64,000 bases of DNA from Ctenosaura bakeri. Taxonomy: Eukaryota > Chordata > Lepidosauria > Squamata > Iguanidae. The translations under genes and the position numbers were made by a program. Below are positions 1 to 11,124 of this stretch, in pieces; the first letter of the stretch is position 1; the number at the start of each line of letters is the position of its first letter. The notes beneath the pieces were generated by a model, which saw nothing but the letters and a program-made list of their open reading frames with translations, was not told the origin of the DNA and did not search any database. The stretch spans positions 62,001-126,000 of the forward strand of contig CAOLHI010001316.1 of NCBI GenBank assembly GCA_948474755.1, read 5' to 3'.

Positions 1-95
1 TGGCTGTATTTCTCCATCTGTTCCCTGCTATCCAGTTGCTATCCTCCCTTCCTTTCCTTGGTAGCTTCTTGGAAGTAGATAAGGGAACTGAGTCA

Positions 96-420
96 TACCC
101 TCCAACTGTTTTCATCTCACAGGGACATTCCCAATTACTTTAGTCCTCTGTCATCCCACTTTTTTCTGATGCTTTTTAAATGTCCCAATTTCATTTTCAT
201 TTTCCCACTTTCTCCCTTTGCCCTCAGTTTATTTGAGTTGCTGCAAACTGAGGTAGAAGTACAAAAGTAGCTTGCATTCAGTGAAAGAAGAGGAGAAGGT
301 GGAAACTTGGCCTTCTCAGTAGACTGGGCAAAAGCAAACTACTCCAGCCTCTCCTAGCTCTCCTGGTTTCACTTATGAAATACTGGAGGGTGTGTTGAGT
401 TTGTAGATTCTGCTTGGCAT
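96..420 (+). repeat. Unclassified interspersed repeat U1, copy 1
   Basis: The stretch opens with a 'cataccctccaactgt' motif and continues through a pyrimidine-rich block to 'gcaaactactccagcctctcct'-like sequence. The same order of motifs recurs at 18531-18895, 41119-41600 and 56806-57178 on this strand, and at 15258-15860, 47066-47415 and 60010-60100 on the other. I do not recognise a named family. No long open frame, terminal inverted repeat or A/B box is visible, so a retroposon or a non-autonomous element of unknown class is possible. Confidence 0.6.
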
Positions 421-1917
421 GCCTGACACAATATCTTGGTCTTCAGCTTTAAGTTAAAATCATTCCAACATTATTGGAATGAACTTGGTTTAAAAAAATA
501 ACAGAGAAATTGACATGTTAGATATAATCAGCATGGACTCAATATAATTCAGAATCAGATCCATTAATGGAAGCATGGTTCACTTTTATTTGTTTTGCAA
601 ATCATGACACAGAAGACATTTGTCATCTGCCTGCATCTCATGGTCAACTTGGAGAAATATAAAACTCATCTTTTACTGTCTTCTTTTCTCATACCCTTCA
701 GAGGTGATATATACCTTTCTTCTAGTTGTAATGGCATGCTCTTGTTGATTATTACAGTTCATCTTTGTATTGCATTTGTCACTTGTACCCTTAATATTTT
801 TTTAAGATTGGGGTAAGTTTAACATATGACAGACAAATATAATGGAGATGATTGAGATTTGCCTTGGTTTGCCAGTAATAAAAAAGGAGGAAGTTGGCTT
901 CCTGTTGGTTTGTCCTCAGATATGCACCTGATCTCAGCACAGAAATGCATATACAGTTGGTGAATGCAGCTTGTTCATGCAGCCCATCATAGTTTTCCAT
1001 TATTGTGTTTGGATGTAGAGAGAGAAATAAAGAAACAAATAATTGGAAATGAGCTACAGTGAAGCTTGGGTTCATGTGCTTTCCCCAATTTTTCCTGAAA
1101 AGCTGAGGAGAAATCTGGAAGCTTTTTCTTCCATTTTCAATTAGTTGACCTTGCTGGGATCCAGGAAGCTGTGGTTAAACTTAACCATAGTTCATCTGAA
1201 GACTGCCAGTGTCAAACTGAGATTTATTAAGCTGATTTATTTCAATAATAATGATTAACTATACTATAGGGCTCTGACATATTATTCAATGGTGACTAAT
1301 TAAAAAAAAAAGATGTTAACATTTCCAAACTTCTTTCTCTGGCTGTGCCGGGGAAGGAGAGGGGATCATCTGAGCCTCAAGATGATACGGTACAGTTTAT
1401 TGTAACATCCAACTATACCCTATGTCTTATCTACAATGGATAGCCTGTTCCCACCATCTCCTTCTGATCACCCAGAGTCCTTTTAAACTGATTTTCTGGA
1501 TCTCTTGATGGATAGGGTAAGGGTGCACATCCCTACTGGAGATCTCTATATTTTCATGCAATGATCTCTAAATAATCAGAGCTGGACCTATAGTGGGGAA
1601 CACATCCTGGAAAAGTATGCAAAGGAATCTTTTGACACCTTTGAAACTAATTAAAAGAAAGAAGTTGGTAGCATAAGCTTTTGTAGATTAAGTCCACTTC
1701 ATCAAATGCAATCATTGATCTAAGTACATGGGGAGAGGGAATCATGATAACCCGGTCTCCCTCAATTACCACTATGGTCATATAAAGTATGATTTTGTAA
1801 AGAGCAGAGTCTTCTCTCCTCATGGATGCTGTTGACAAGACTTAGAACACTGGAAAATCTTCAAGGGATATAGAATTAACCCACAACTCTGATGTCTCTA
1901 AGTCTTTTCCCAGTGAG
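421..1917. other. Unassigned sequence
   Basis: This is AT-rich sequence with only short open frames in all six frames. I see no codon-like pattern, splice-bounded exon or named repeat. A short self-complementary motif ('gtggttaaacttaaccata') lies near 1172-1190. Confidence 0.5.
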
Positions 1918-2684
1918 CTGGTCCAGAAGGATACAACTACACTTAGGCAGAAATAATGGAATACAGAAATATAGGATGGGGGACACGTGGCTGGATAGCA
2001 GTACATGTGAAAGGGATCTAGGAGTCTTCATAGACCACAAGCTGAACATGAGTCAGCAGTGTGATGCGGCAGCCAAGAAAGCCAATGCAATTCTCGGCTG
2101 CATCAATAGGAGTATGGTGTCTAGATCGAGGGAGGTACTGGTACCACTCTACTCTGCTTTGGTTAGACCCCATCTTGAATACTGTGTCCAGTTCTGGGCA
2201 CCCCAATTCAAGAAGGATATTGACAAGCTGGAGCAAGTCCAGAGGAGGGCGACCAAAATGGTGAGAGGCCTGGAAGCCATGCCCTATGAGGATAGACTTA
2301 GAGAGCTGGGTATGTTTAGTCTGCAGAAGAGGAGGTTAAGAGGGGACATGATAGCCATGTTTAAATATTTGAAGGGATGCCACATAGAGGAGGGAGAAGG
2401 CTTGTTTTCTGCTGCTCCAGAGACCAGGACAAGGAGCAATGGATTCAAGCTGCAGGAAAGGAGATTCCACCTGAACCTCAGGAAGAACTTCCTGACAGTC
2501 AGGGCTGTCCGGCAGTGGAATCTGTTGCCTCGGAGTGTAGTGGAGTCTCCTTCCTTGGAGGTTTTTAAGCAGAGGCTTGATGGCCATCTGTCAGGAGTGT
2601 TGTGAGGGTGTTCCTGCATGGCAGGGGGTTGGACTGGATGGCCTGTGTGGTCTCTTCCAACTCTGAATTTCTATGATTCTATGG
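1918..2684 (+). mobile_element. CR1 LINE, 5'-truncated, intact RT tail and 3' end
   Basis: An open frame (1892-2605, about 237 codons) carries the C-terminal part of a CR1 reverse transcriptase. Recognisable blocks include [37 protein letters not shown], then a basic region and the terminal ...[15 protein letters not shown]. After the stop the 3' UTR ends with 'atttctatgattctatg', the octamer-type end of CR1. The frame is uninterrupted, so this is among the younger CR1 copies here. It is a 5'-truncated insertion, as is usual for CR1, and lacks endonuclease and the catalytic RT core. Similarity begins at about 1918. Its 3' end abuts a minus-strand L2 fragment. Confidence 0.9.
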
Positions 2685-2905
2685 TCAATTGTACTTGAAG
2701 CCACCAGGAGGTCAAACAGAACCAAGAGGGACACACTTGCCTTATCCATTTCCTGGTGTAGAAATCCACCAAGGCAACAAGGGCCATCTGCATCCCATGA
2801 CAAGGCCTGAAAGCAGACTGAAATTGATCAAGATAATCATCCAGGAACTCCTGGAGCAGAGAGGCCACCACATCACATACCTTAACAGACAATGGCATGT
2901 TATAA
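2685..2905 (-). mobile_element. L2-type LINE fragment (RT domain)
   Basis: The minus strand encodes pieces typical of L2 reverse transcriptase: SLLQEFLDDYLDQFQSAFRP then HGMQMALVALVDF, and after a frameshift KASVSLLVLFDLLVASSTIDH, corresponding to the region around the first catalytic Asp block. At least one frameshift breaks it. The left edge coincides with the 3' octamer end of the CR1, which suggests the CR1 inserted into, or deleted part of, an older L2. Confidence 0.75.
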
Positions 2906-3623
2906 CACCCAAAACCAAAAGCATCTGAAGGAATTTTTAGGGAACAAATCATACAACACCTCTACCAAGAAAGCTGTGTGGGTATGTGTGCATATGTATG
3001 CATATTCTTTGACTGTCTGTTTATGGACAGAGGAGAATGCCTTTCTAGTCAAATACTATAGCCAGTGCCCATATTAAAATGATGTAGTTACATTAACTAT
3101 CTCAGTAGTTGTGTCAAGAATACCGATCGAATTACTGGAATACTGAGTGCCCCGAAGAAAGGTTCTGCCTCTCCCAGAATGACAAACTACAGTCAGCAAA
3201 CAATGCATTAAGGACAGGAAATGGCACTGATAGGAAAGGTCACTTTTGGGTCAAGAGCGATCAGCTCAATATTTCCATTCCTTTGTTAGGTAGAAAATGA
3301 CCATAATTTTTTCTTCTCAACCAGATAGGTCAGGTCAAATACTCTGTGATATCCACCTTAAGTGAATGCTTGTCTGAAAGGTCATTGCCTCTCATTAATT
3401 GGATAATGTTTCTCAGGAAGTCCAGATTGGCACCCTCTTTTTTGAGATGTCCATTTGATCCAGAGGAACTCCCTAACCTCAAGCTTTCATTTCCATCTCC
3501 AATTATTTGAGTCCAAATTCAAAAGGTAAATTATCTTGGAGGAAGGGCCTCCTTGAAGCAACCAAGAAACATTCTGCAGGAAGGGTCTGAATCCATCTGT
3601 GATCAAGCCAGGAGAAATCACTG
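2906..3623. other. Unassigned sequence
   Basis: There are no convincing exons or recognised repeats. Only short frames are present. Confidence 0.45.
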
Positions 3624-3822
3624 GGCCTTTTCGCACTACAGTTAAAGTGCTGTTATTCCACTTTCAACATCCTATGGAATCCTGGAGTCTGCAGTTTAGG
3701 GAGGGGAACTTAGAATTCTCAGCCAGAGAGCTCTTTGGCCTCAGTAAACGACAAACCTCAGAATTCCATAGGATGTTGAAAGTGGAATAATAGCACTATA
3801 ACAGTGTAGGGTGGAAATGGCC
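3624..3822. mobile_element. Hairpin MITE HP-A, copy 1
   Basis: This is a palindromic element of about 199 bp. The left arm reads through 'ttattccactttcaacatcc' and 'tatggaatcctgg'; the right arm is its reverse complement ('ggatgttgaaagtggaataa'). The ends are GGCC and GGCC. There is no coding capacity; short frames here only read through the arms. The target duplication is not clear in this copy (CTG/AGA). Confidence 0.85.
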
Positions 3823-3960
3823 AGAGATTATCCCTCATAGAAGTGGCACCTGCTCCCTTCCCTCTCCTACAGATGTAACTGAATGTTGTGATAATGTGTT
3901 CAATAAATAGAGGATAGTATACTACAAGCTCTCTCATGCTATCTCCAGATCTCATGCTAT

Positions 3961-4018
3961 TTCAAAAAAAGAAAAAAGAGAGAGAGAGAGAGAGAATGAG
4001 AGAGAGAGAGAGAGAGTA
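3961..4018. repeat. (AG)n microsatellite
   Basis: A purine run with two blocks of AG repeats is separated by 'aatg', preceded by an A-rich leader. Confidence 0.95.
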
Positions 4019-4259
4019 TGCTACCATAAGTAAAGACTGGAGGCTATTGCAAGGAAGTCATTACTGTAAAAACCATAGTGAATCTAAGGTCTTATTTATG
4101 CAAATATATACATTTCTGAGTTAATATTACTGTTATATGTCTGAGGTGTGCAAATTTGTAACATTTGCAGAAGCCATTTCATTAGCTCAGAACAAGCAGC
4201 ATTCATCTGAACTCCCCGCTGGCCCAGGAAAGCTCTTTCCAGAATAGTAAAGAATCTGA

Positions 4260-5396
4260 GGCCCTTACCACGCACCACACAAAACTGTCATACTCCCAGA
4301 GCAACACATTGTTCCCAGTCCAGGATCTGTGCTATTGCACAAATCGCTAACCAGCTGCTATCGCATTGGAATCCATTGGAAATCTGCCCTTTTTCAATGC
4401 TGGAAATAATCCGGCAATGACCCTGTTTCTCGCCACAATCCAGTCAGCTGTGTGAGTGTGGTTTCTCTATTGCCCTTGATACCACTTCCTGCTGTAACTG
4501 ATCCAGGAGTGAGTGTGGTATGGACGTTCCCAGGTTGTCCCTCCCTTAGCTACTCCCATGGCATAGCTAGTTGAAAATCTATCACCTATCCATGTTTATT
4601 TTAAATTTCTCCTTTATTTTTTAAATTTTTTGAATACATTTTTAGTGTTATAGCATAACACAATAGCATATGGAGTGTCATGATGTTACAATATTGCTGC
4701 GCTAGTACAGCTTACAAAAAACAAAACAAAAAAACCCCCAACCCCTGACCAATCATGAGCTGTGGGGAAGGGAAAAGACAGGGAAAATGATTTGCCAATG
4801 ATGCTGTTATCTGGTGGGAACACCAGTGGCAATAACACTAGTCATTGGCCCTTTTCGCACCTTACCTCGTCGCGGCAGCGGGGAGCGGCGCTCATGTGAG
4901 CAGCCACTCGCACGAGCTGCTCATGACAGCCCTTTTTGCCTCCCGCATTGTCTTCCTTCTAGCGCGACCATCGCATGAGTGTCCCGTCCCTTCCTTCCGC
5001 AGCGCAGTCTGGGAGCTGTAGGCTGCATGGGGGGAAGGAAGCGCGACCGGGCTGCCTTGCCGACACACCACACAGAGGTAAGTGCACGAGGGCGCCGTGA
5101 GCATTGCGCGAGCATGGGGCATTTTCGGCTTAAAGCTGAAAATCAAAAAATGCACGCATGCCCCGCTTTAGCCTCATGAGAGTCGCGCGAGTGGGAGTGT
5201 GTCATAAGGAGCAACGCTCCCACTCATGCAACGCTCAAGGGGCGCTCGCGCAAGAAAAAAAGCATGCGAAAAGAACCATCCACTGAAGTTGAAAGGGTGT
5301 GGTTGAAAGCATTCATAACCTGATACCATTGCAGAAATGGCAATGGTAGGATTGAAATGGAACCACACACTATTGAGGGATGGTGTTGTAAGGGCC
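4260..5396. mobile_element. Family-C MITE, copy 1, host of a nested MITE
   Basis: The termini are GGCCCTTACC on the left and, in reverse complement, GGCCCTTACA on the right. They are flanked by a perfect 3-bp duplication TGA (4257-4259 and 5397-5399). The sequence is homologous to 10342-10845 over both ends, for example 'gccagagcaa...gcattg...' on the left and 'gttgaaagggtg' on the right. Compared with that copy it carries a 431-bp GC-rich insertion (4847-5277) and roughly 130 extra bases around 4570-4740. No transposase is encoded. The 3-bp duplication and GGCC ends suggest a PIF/Harbinger-type non-autonomous element; that classification is inference. Confidence 0.75.
4847..5277. mobile_element. 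CpG-rich MITE (family B), nested, copy 1
   Basis: The terminal inverted repeats are GGCCCTTTTCGCAC on the left and GGTTCTTTTCGCAT as the reverse complement of the right end. The flanks ATT/ATC are a decayed 3-bp duplication. The interior is GC- and CpG-rich against an AT-rich background. The insertion interrupts the family-C element, whose second copy at 10342-10845 runs through this point without it. A relative lies at 59656-60005. Confidence 0.75.
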
Positions 5397-5435
5397 TGAG
5401 TCTTGCTAACTGGACTCTGAATAGGAGTTGTCTTG

Positions 5436-5615
5436 AGCCATTTCTGCACTAGACTTTTATAGCACTATGATTCCACTTGAAACATCCTAGGGAATCCTGG
5501 GGTTTGCAGTTTCATGAAGGGCTGGCTGGCCTCTCCCAAAACTTCAAACCCCAGGATTCCATAGGATGTTTCAAGTGGAATCATAGAGCTATAAAAGTCT
5601 AGTGTGGAAATGGCC
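5436..5615. mobile_element. Hairpin MITE HP-A, copy 2 (variant arms)
   Basis: This is a 180-bp palindrome with arms 'gattccacttgaaacatcct' and the reverse complement. It differs from the commonest subfamily at the loop-proximal part, where the loop is 'gaagggctggctggcctctcc'. The flanks TTG/TTA fit a mutated 3-bp duplication. Confidence 0.8.
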
Positions 5616-5654
5616 TTAGAGGTCACTCAGGACTTCTTGTGTGTCAGTTTGTGT

Positions 5655-5765
5655 ACAGCTTAATGAAATAATCAAATAAATACTTTTAGCCTTGTTGTAA
5701 GCCACCTAGGGTCCTATGGTGGACAAACGGTGTGATATACATATGAACAAACAAATTAAATATTT
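5655..5765 (+). repeat. L2-type LINE or SINE 3' tail
   Basis: The motif 'ttgtaagccacctagggtcc' is followed by a degenerate 'gatatacatatgaacaaacaaa' end. This matches the shared L2/SINE tail motif (gtaagccgcc...ataaataaa) common in reptiles. The 5' limit is uncertain. Confidence 0.5.
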
Positions 5766-5769
5766 CAGG

Positions 5770-6763
5770 GTGATCTCACACCAATACTCTCATGGTCCAA
5801 ATGCCAAAAGTCAGATTCATTGTTAGAAGTCTTGATGATAGCTTGGAGAAATGATTAGCCAGTTACCTTTTTGGTGAAGGGATATACTTCATTCCCATTT
5901 TGAATGTATCACTGATAGCAATATAAAAAATAAAGTTTCTTTTTCCAAAAGTATCCATAAGCTACAACCAGCATCTAAATATTCTTTACTCTGCATCTTT
6001 TACTGGCAAATAGTAAAAAAATAGTAAAATAATATAATATAAAATAAAATACATCTTTTACTACGTATTTCTGAAAAAAATGGACACAAAGGTTAGGTAA
6101 AAGTGCTTAGGTGCTTATATCAATGTCTTTGAGTAAAGAAGTAATCAGTAATAAATAATGAATCTGAATATCAAGCCATTACTATTTTCACATAACCCAC
6201 TCATTTCATTATGAAATGCACAAATGGAATAAAGGCCATAATTTGAATGTTAGCTCTCATGACACAATGCGATTCAATATGATACAATACCCACAAACAA
6301 GGCATTAGGTAGATTAGCAGAACGCCGAGCAATTCAATTAGAAATGGAGTGACCTTTTTACTGCATTGTGTTTGCAAACAGTAAAAGCAACTTTGCCTGT
6401 ATCAAACCCATAGTTATCTCTGCCATGCTGCTGTTTTTCAAACATTATCTAAATTAAAGTGTCTCTTCTGTATTGCAGATGGATCTCAATGGCTTTAACC
6501 TTTCAACAAGGAAAAGCCCTTCCTTGGCTCATTGCTCAAAATGTTATAGAGTATAATGAGGTGACCCACCTATGGTACGTGATGAGATTGTAGTTTCATA
6601 TTACCTTAGTTCATACTTTGTCCCTACCGATTCTGAGCACTAACCTTTCTGTCTATTTCTCAAATGAAAAAGGTCCAAAATAATATATTTAGAATAATCT
6701 CAGAGCTTGAAAAAGTTACTTTTTGGGGCTACAACTATCTCCCAGGCAGAAATTCAATTCCTA
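5770..6763. other. Unassigned, largely unique sequence
   Basis: There is no recognised repeat. The part from about 6150 to 6480 is free of repeat hallmarks and has balanced composition, so it is a candidate for conserved non-coding DNA, but nothing in the sequence alone proves constraint. No coding frame is supported. Confidence 0.4.
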
Positions 6764-6943
6764 TGCCATTTCTCCACTGCACTCTTATAGCGCAATTATT
6801 CCACTTTCAACATCCTATGGAATCCTGGGGTTTGCAGTTTAGGGAAGAGCCAGCTGGCCCCTCCCAAAACTGCAAACCCCAGGATTCCATAGGATATTGA
6901 AAGTAGAATAATCGTGCTATAAGAGTGCAATGCGGAAATGTCC
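6764..6943. mobile_element. Hairpin MITE HP-A, copy 3
   Basis: This is a 180-bp palindrome of the HP-A type. It is flanked by a perfect 3-bp duplication CTA (6761-6763 and 6944-6946). The arms contain 'ttattccactttcaacatcc' and its complement. Confidence 0.9.
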
Positions 6944-7559
6944 CTAGTCTGAATGGGTCAACTAGAGTGGACTCACTATGTCAAGGAATTTGGTAATTTA
7001 ACATTTATGTAAGTACCATTGGCTTAGGAGATTTATTCTAGTAGGGATTACCATTTGGATTTCCCTTGAGGAAATCTGAAAGGTGAAACCCAGAAAAGTG
7101 ACATCATGAAACAAGATTTCAAAAATCCAGGGATCTAGGCAAATGTATGAAAACAGAGAGAGCAGGTAACATGCTTGTGAGTCATGGATAAAACTTTGCA
7201 GGATCTGGACTTGATTGTGTTCTCCCACTTTATTACTTTAGGAAATTGCTGGTTTGTAACCTTAGCCATGACAGGTAATGTAGGAAGCTGTGTTATACCA
7301 TCAATGGGCTACCCTAGTCTCTGAGGGCTGGGCTGAGTCTCAGGGCTATCTAAGGATGCTAAAGAAGTTTGTTGGATTCAACACTCTTGATTGGAGGTGC
7401 ACATAGTGTGTCCTAAGGGCTGCCTGTAGTCCTTGGACGTCACTTTTGTGATCCCTGAAGCCCCCACAGTTCCACCCCCCATCCTTTTAAAAAGTTGGCA
7501 TGATTTTCAGGCAATATCTCAACCATATGAAAGTGTGCAAAAATAGCCCACCCCATACC
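6944..7559. other. Unassigned sequence
   Basis: No repeat hallmarks or exon-like frames were seen. Confidence 0.4.
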
Positions 7560-8380
7560 CACAAGCACCCCAGAATCTGAATTTCCATGAACATGGGCTT
7601 CTGGCGAGGGATGGGCTGCACCTCACAAAACTGGGCAGGAATGTTTTTGCAAACAGTCTTGCAAGGAAGATTAAGAGGTCTTTAAACTAAGATCCACTGG
7701 GGAGGGAGACAATATTATTCAGGGCAAGGACTCAGAGAACACAGGGGGAAAAGGCCCAAATGATACTGGACAAGTAGTTCAAGCGGCCAATGGCGGGAGG
7801 AGTAGAAACAATAGTACAGGACTTGCAGGAAGGGCCTGGGGGCTTAAGTGTCTCTACACTAATGCAAGGAGTATGGGAAACAAGCAGGATGAGCTTGTAC
7901 TCCTAGTACAAGAAAATAAATACGATTTGATAGGCATCACTGAGACCTGGTGGGATGAGTCTCATGATTGGAATATAGGAATAGAGGGGTATAGCCTATT
8001 TTGTAAAAATAGACCAAACAAGAAAGGAGGAGGAGTAGCCTTGTATGTCAAGGATGTTTTCACCTGTGAAGAGATCCTGGGCTTAAACCCAGAAAGCCAG
8101 GTAGAGAGCATTTGGGTAAGAATTAAGGCAGCGAGAAACAATAGGGATATTCTGGTGGGGGTTTACTACAGACCTCCAACCCAGGCTGAGGACTTGGATG
8201 ATCTGTTGCCTCGGAGTGTAGTGGAGTCTCCTTCTTTGGAGGTTTTTAAGCAGAGGCTTGATGGCCATCTGTCAGGAGTGTTGTGAGGGTGTTCCTGCAT
8301 GACAGGGAGTTGGACTATATGGCCCGTGTGGTCTCTTCCAACTCTACATTTCTATGATTCTATGATTCTATGATTCTATC
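7560..8380 (+). mobile_element. Internally deleted CR1 LINE: endonuclease joined in frame to RT tail
   Basis: The frame is open from 7675 (after a stop at 7672-7674) to the stop ending at 8286; its first clear Met is at 7873. It starts with the CR1 endonuclease: LKCLYTNARSM, then DLIGITETWWDESHDW and KGGGVALYVK, including the Asn of the TNARS block and the Glu of ITETW expected at the active site. After YYRPPTQAEDLDD it jumps directly to [19 protein letters not shown], the last 27 residues of the RT protein, without a frame change. The rest of the endonuclease, the linker and the whole RT core are missing. The 3' UTR is intact and ends in three 'atgattct' octamers (8350-8380). The protein could not reverse transcribe. 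It is either a one-off deletion or a non-autonomous CR1 derivative. Confidence 0.9.
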
Positions 8381-10341
8381 TCATTCTAGTCCCAAATATC
8401 CCATTTCCTCTTCAGTCCTTCTTAAATGGTGGCAGGAAGTGATGCAACATCATTTTAATTTTTCGAGGATTGTCCTGGAAAATGGAGGTATTTGGGCTTG
8501 CTCTAAAAGGTTTGGCCTTTAGTGGGGCCTTGGGAGAAATTGGCCTCAGCCTCTATGCAGTTTCCCTCTCCTGTTCTTTATTAAAGTATCCTTTTCGTAC
8601 CTTCCAAAATTTGCTGTAAAAAAGAAATGTACCTCGGTTTGATAATTAGTATATTTGTGAGGCTTACAGGGCATTTCAGAGAAGTGAAGCATACATAAAA
8701 TAAGAGGAACATTTAAAAATGTGTATGGCTAAAAATACACACAAAATGCTTAATGTAATGAGGAAACATGTACATCAGATAAATTACAAAGATAAAGTGC
8801 ACACTCTAGGAAAGATGTGTTTAAAATATATGCAAATTTCAATGCAAGAAGAAATAATCTTACAACCTTATCTAAAACAAATATGAGAAGCAAAATCAGA
8901 AAAAAGGCAATAAAATCAAGAGCGAGAGATTTCACAAACCTAGGGCTGCCAACCACGAAATCCTGCATTACGTTCATCGGATAAAATTATAGTTCAGAAA
9001 AATTTTCTAAGAAAAAGTTAGCTGCACTGGCAGAAAACAAAGGGGGTTGTAAAGGCCTTGTAGTGAGTTTGAGCATCACAGCATTACAGTGCAGCTTAGT
9101 TTGAAACAAGCTCTGTTCGTTTGGACAGGACATACCAAACTTGCAGTCAGGTTCTGTGCCTGCTACACAGGTTATTTCACCCTCGCAGGGATTTTTCACA
9201 ATCTCAGAGACATGTGATTTTTGTCTGCCTCTTCTTTACCTGATGCAATGCACGCCACATTTGTTGAAACGCTGGGTTTGCTGATTGTACAGTTCGCCAA
9301 GTATGACCAACCCTGCCGAACTTCATATCCTGCTCTGGTGACCTTGTTGGTTTATGAGAATTCCTGTACTGAGTGCTTTCAAAAGTCAGTCTTAATCTAT
9401 GAGTCAGCTGATAAGGCTGTCTCCTTCCCTGTACCGATAGGTATTCTGTGAGGAAAAGACCTAATCTTCATTGCATTTTATTGTTGTCATATTTCTTACC
9501 AGAATAAGTGGGCAGCGATCCACATTTAAAAACTGTAGCAGATTACTGTAATTTTCTTGTATCTGTAATCAAGAGGACTGTCTCCTGGTGCTGGGTTTCC
9601 CAGGCTGAAAACGCCAACACGTTATCTGAGCTTAAAATGGCCATATTTTGGGAAAGAACAATATTTTTATCCCAAGCAGGATAAGCACCTACTGACAGAA
9701 ACAGAAAAATTAAACAAAATAAATGCTCACAATAAATACAGTAGAAGTATATCCAAAGTCTGTTGTATGATTCCTCCAAACATTGCAGTACAAACACCAG
9801 TTATAATATTTTATTGCAGCTGGTACAGTGTTCACGTCATCTTTCTTGGATAAGGAATGGGTGAGAATTTTGGTTCAGTTCATTTATAATAAGAATTGAC
9901 CAAAAATTCACAAAACTCTTTGCATTTAGGATTTTGAAAATCCCATTATAGGAGACACTGACATTGATGGATCCATTGATCCAAGCCTGGGGCTTTGAAT
10001 GCTTTGCTCTTAAAATTCTGGGCTTGAATAGCTACATATTCTGTTATGTCACTGCTGTTTTAGGGTTCCCACCCCCCTTTTTTTCTGGTAGGTACCTCAT
10101 CATTTACATCTATATGGCAGGCAGGCACACTATAGTACTTTTTGTCCTGGAACCTATTGCATTTGGCTGGTGGGATGGGGAATGTAGGAGTGAGTGTGCC
10201 AAGGGGACTCCCAAATCTGAAGTTTACCTTGTTAGTGGTACAGAGGATTTATAGAACCCCATAGGCAACACACCCTAATAAGTTGACTGTGGAGTTTCCC
10301 ATTAAAGCCAGAGAAAGAAGACACTTGGTTTGAATGTTTAA
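8381..10341. other. Unassigned sequence
   Basis: About 2 kb without any repeat family I recognise. Open frames are at most 96 codons and lack familiar motifs. Host unique DNA is likely. Confidence 0.4.
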
Positions 10342-10845
10342 GGGCCTTATTACACTGAAGTGTCATACTGCCAGAGCAATGTGTTATTTCGTTTTGGGAT
10401 CGGTCCTATTGTACAATGTTGTTGCTCACCAGCCGCTATTGCATTGCAGTCCATTTTAAATGTGCCTTTTTCACTCTGTAAATAATCCTATAATGACCCC
10501 CTTTCCTGCAACAAGCCAGTTAGCTGTGGGAATGTGGATTCCTTATAGCACTTTCATCCATGGGCATTCCCAGGTTGTCATTCCCTCAGAACACTACTGA
10601 ACAAGTACAGCATTTAATTTTCTTTTCTTTTTTTAAAAAAGGATCAATAATGAGGTGTGGGGCAAGGAAAAGGACTCAGTGGTGATGCTGTAGTGCAGAG
10701 GAAAAACAGTGTGAATGATGTGACTAACCTGCTAATGTTGAAAGGGTGCGATAGAGAGTGCTAATAACCAGATAGCATCATGGAAATGGCTGTAGTGGGA
10801 TTTCAACGGAACAACGTGGGATTAAGGTGTGGTGTGATAAGGTCG
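10342..10845. mobile_element. Family-C MITE, copy 2
   Basis: This 504-bp copy matches both ends of 4260-5396 and lacks the nested insertion. It is flanked by a perfect 3-bp duplication TAA (10339-10341 and 10846-10848). The ends are GGGCCTTATT on the left and CGACCTTATC as the reverse complement of the right. No reading frame of note is present. Confidence 0.75.
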
Positions 10846-10927
10846 TAAGTGTGGAAATACTTACATTGAACTACTGCTGCTACATGCACCACAGGATCAT
10901 AGTCTGGTGAGAGGGCAAGAAATCTTT

Positions 10928-11124
10928 GCCCATTTCCGCGCTACACTGTTATAGTGCTATTATTCCACTTTCAACATCCTATGGAATTCTGTGGTTTGCA
11001 GTTTAGGGAGGGGCATTTAGAAGTCTCAGCCAGAGAGCTCTTTGGCCATAAACTACAAACCCCCGGAATTCCACAGGAGGTTGAAAGTGGAATAATAGCA
11101 TAACAGTGTAGTGCAGAAATGGCC
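10928..11124. mobile_element. Hairpin MITE HP-A, copy 4
   Basis: This is a 197-bp palindrome with TTT on both sides (10925-10927 and 11125-11127). The arms match the main subfamily, with 'agccagagagctctttggcc' near the loop. Confidence 0.9.

Noticed and set aside
3599..3955. Small frames containing a repeated 'LLFHFQHPMES' peptide, also near 6664, 15476 and elsewhere
   Set aside because: The peptide is simply the HP-A hairpin arm read in one frame, not a protein family.
7873..8286. A host gene with an endonuclease-like domain
   Set aside because: The whole frame and its 3' flank match CR1, ending in CR1 octamers.
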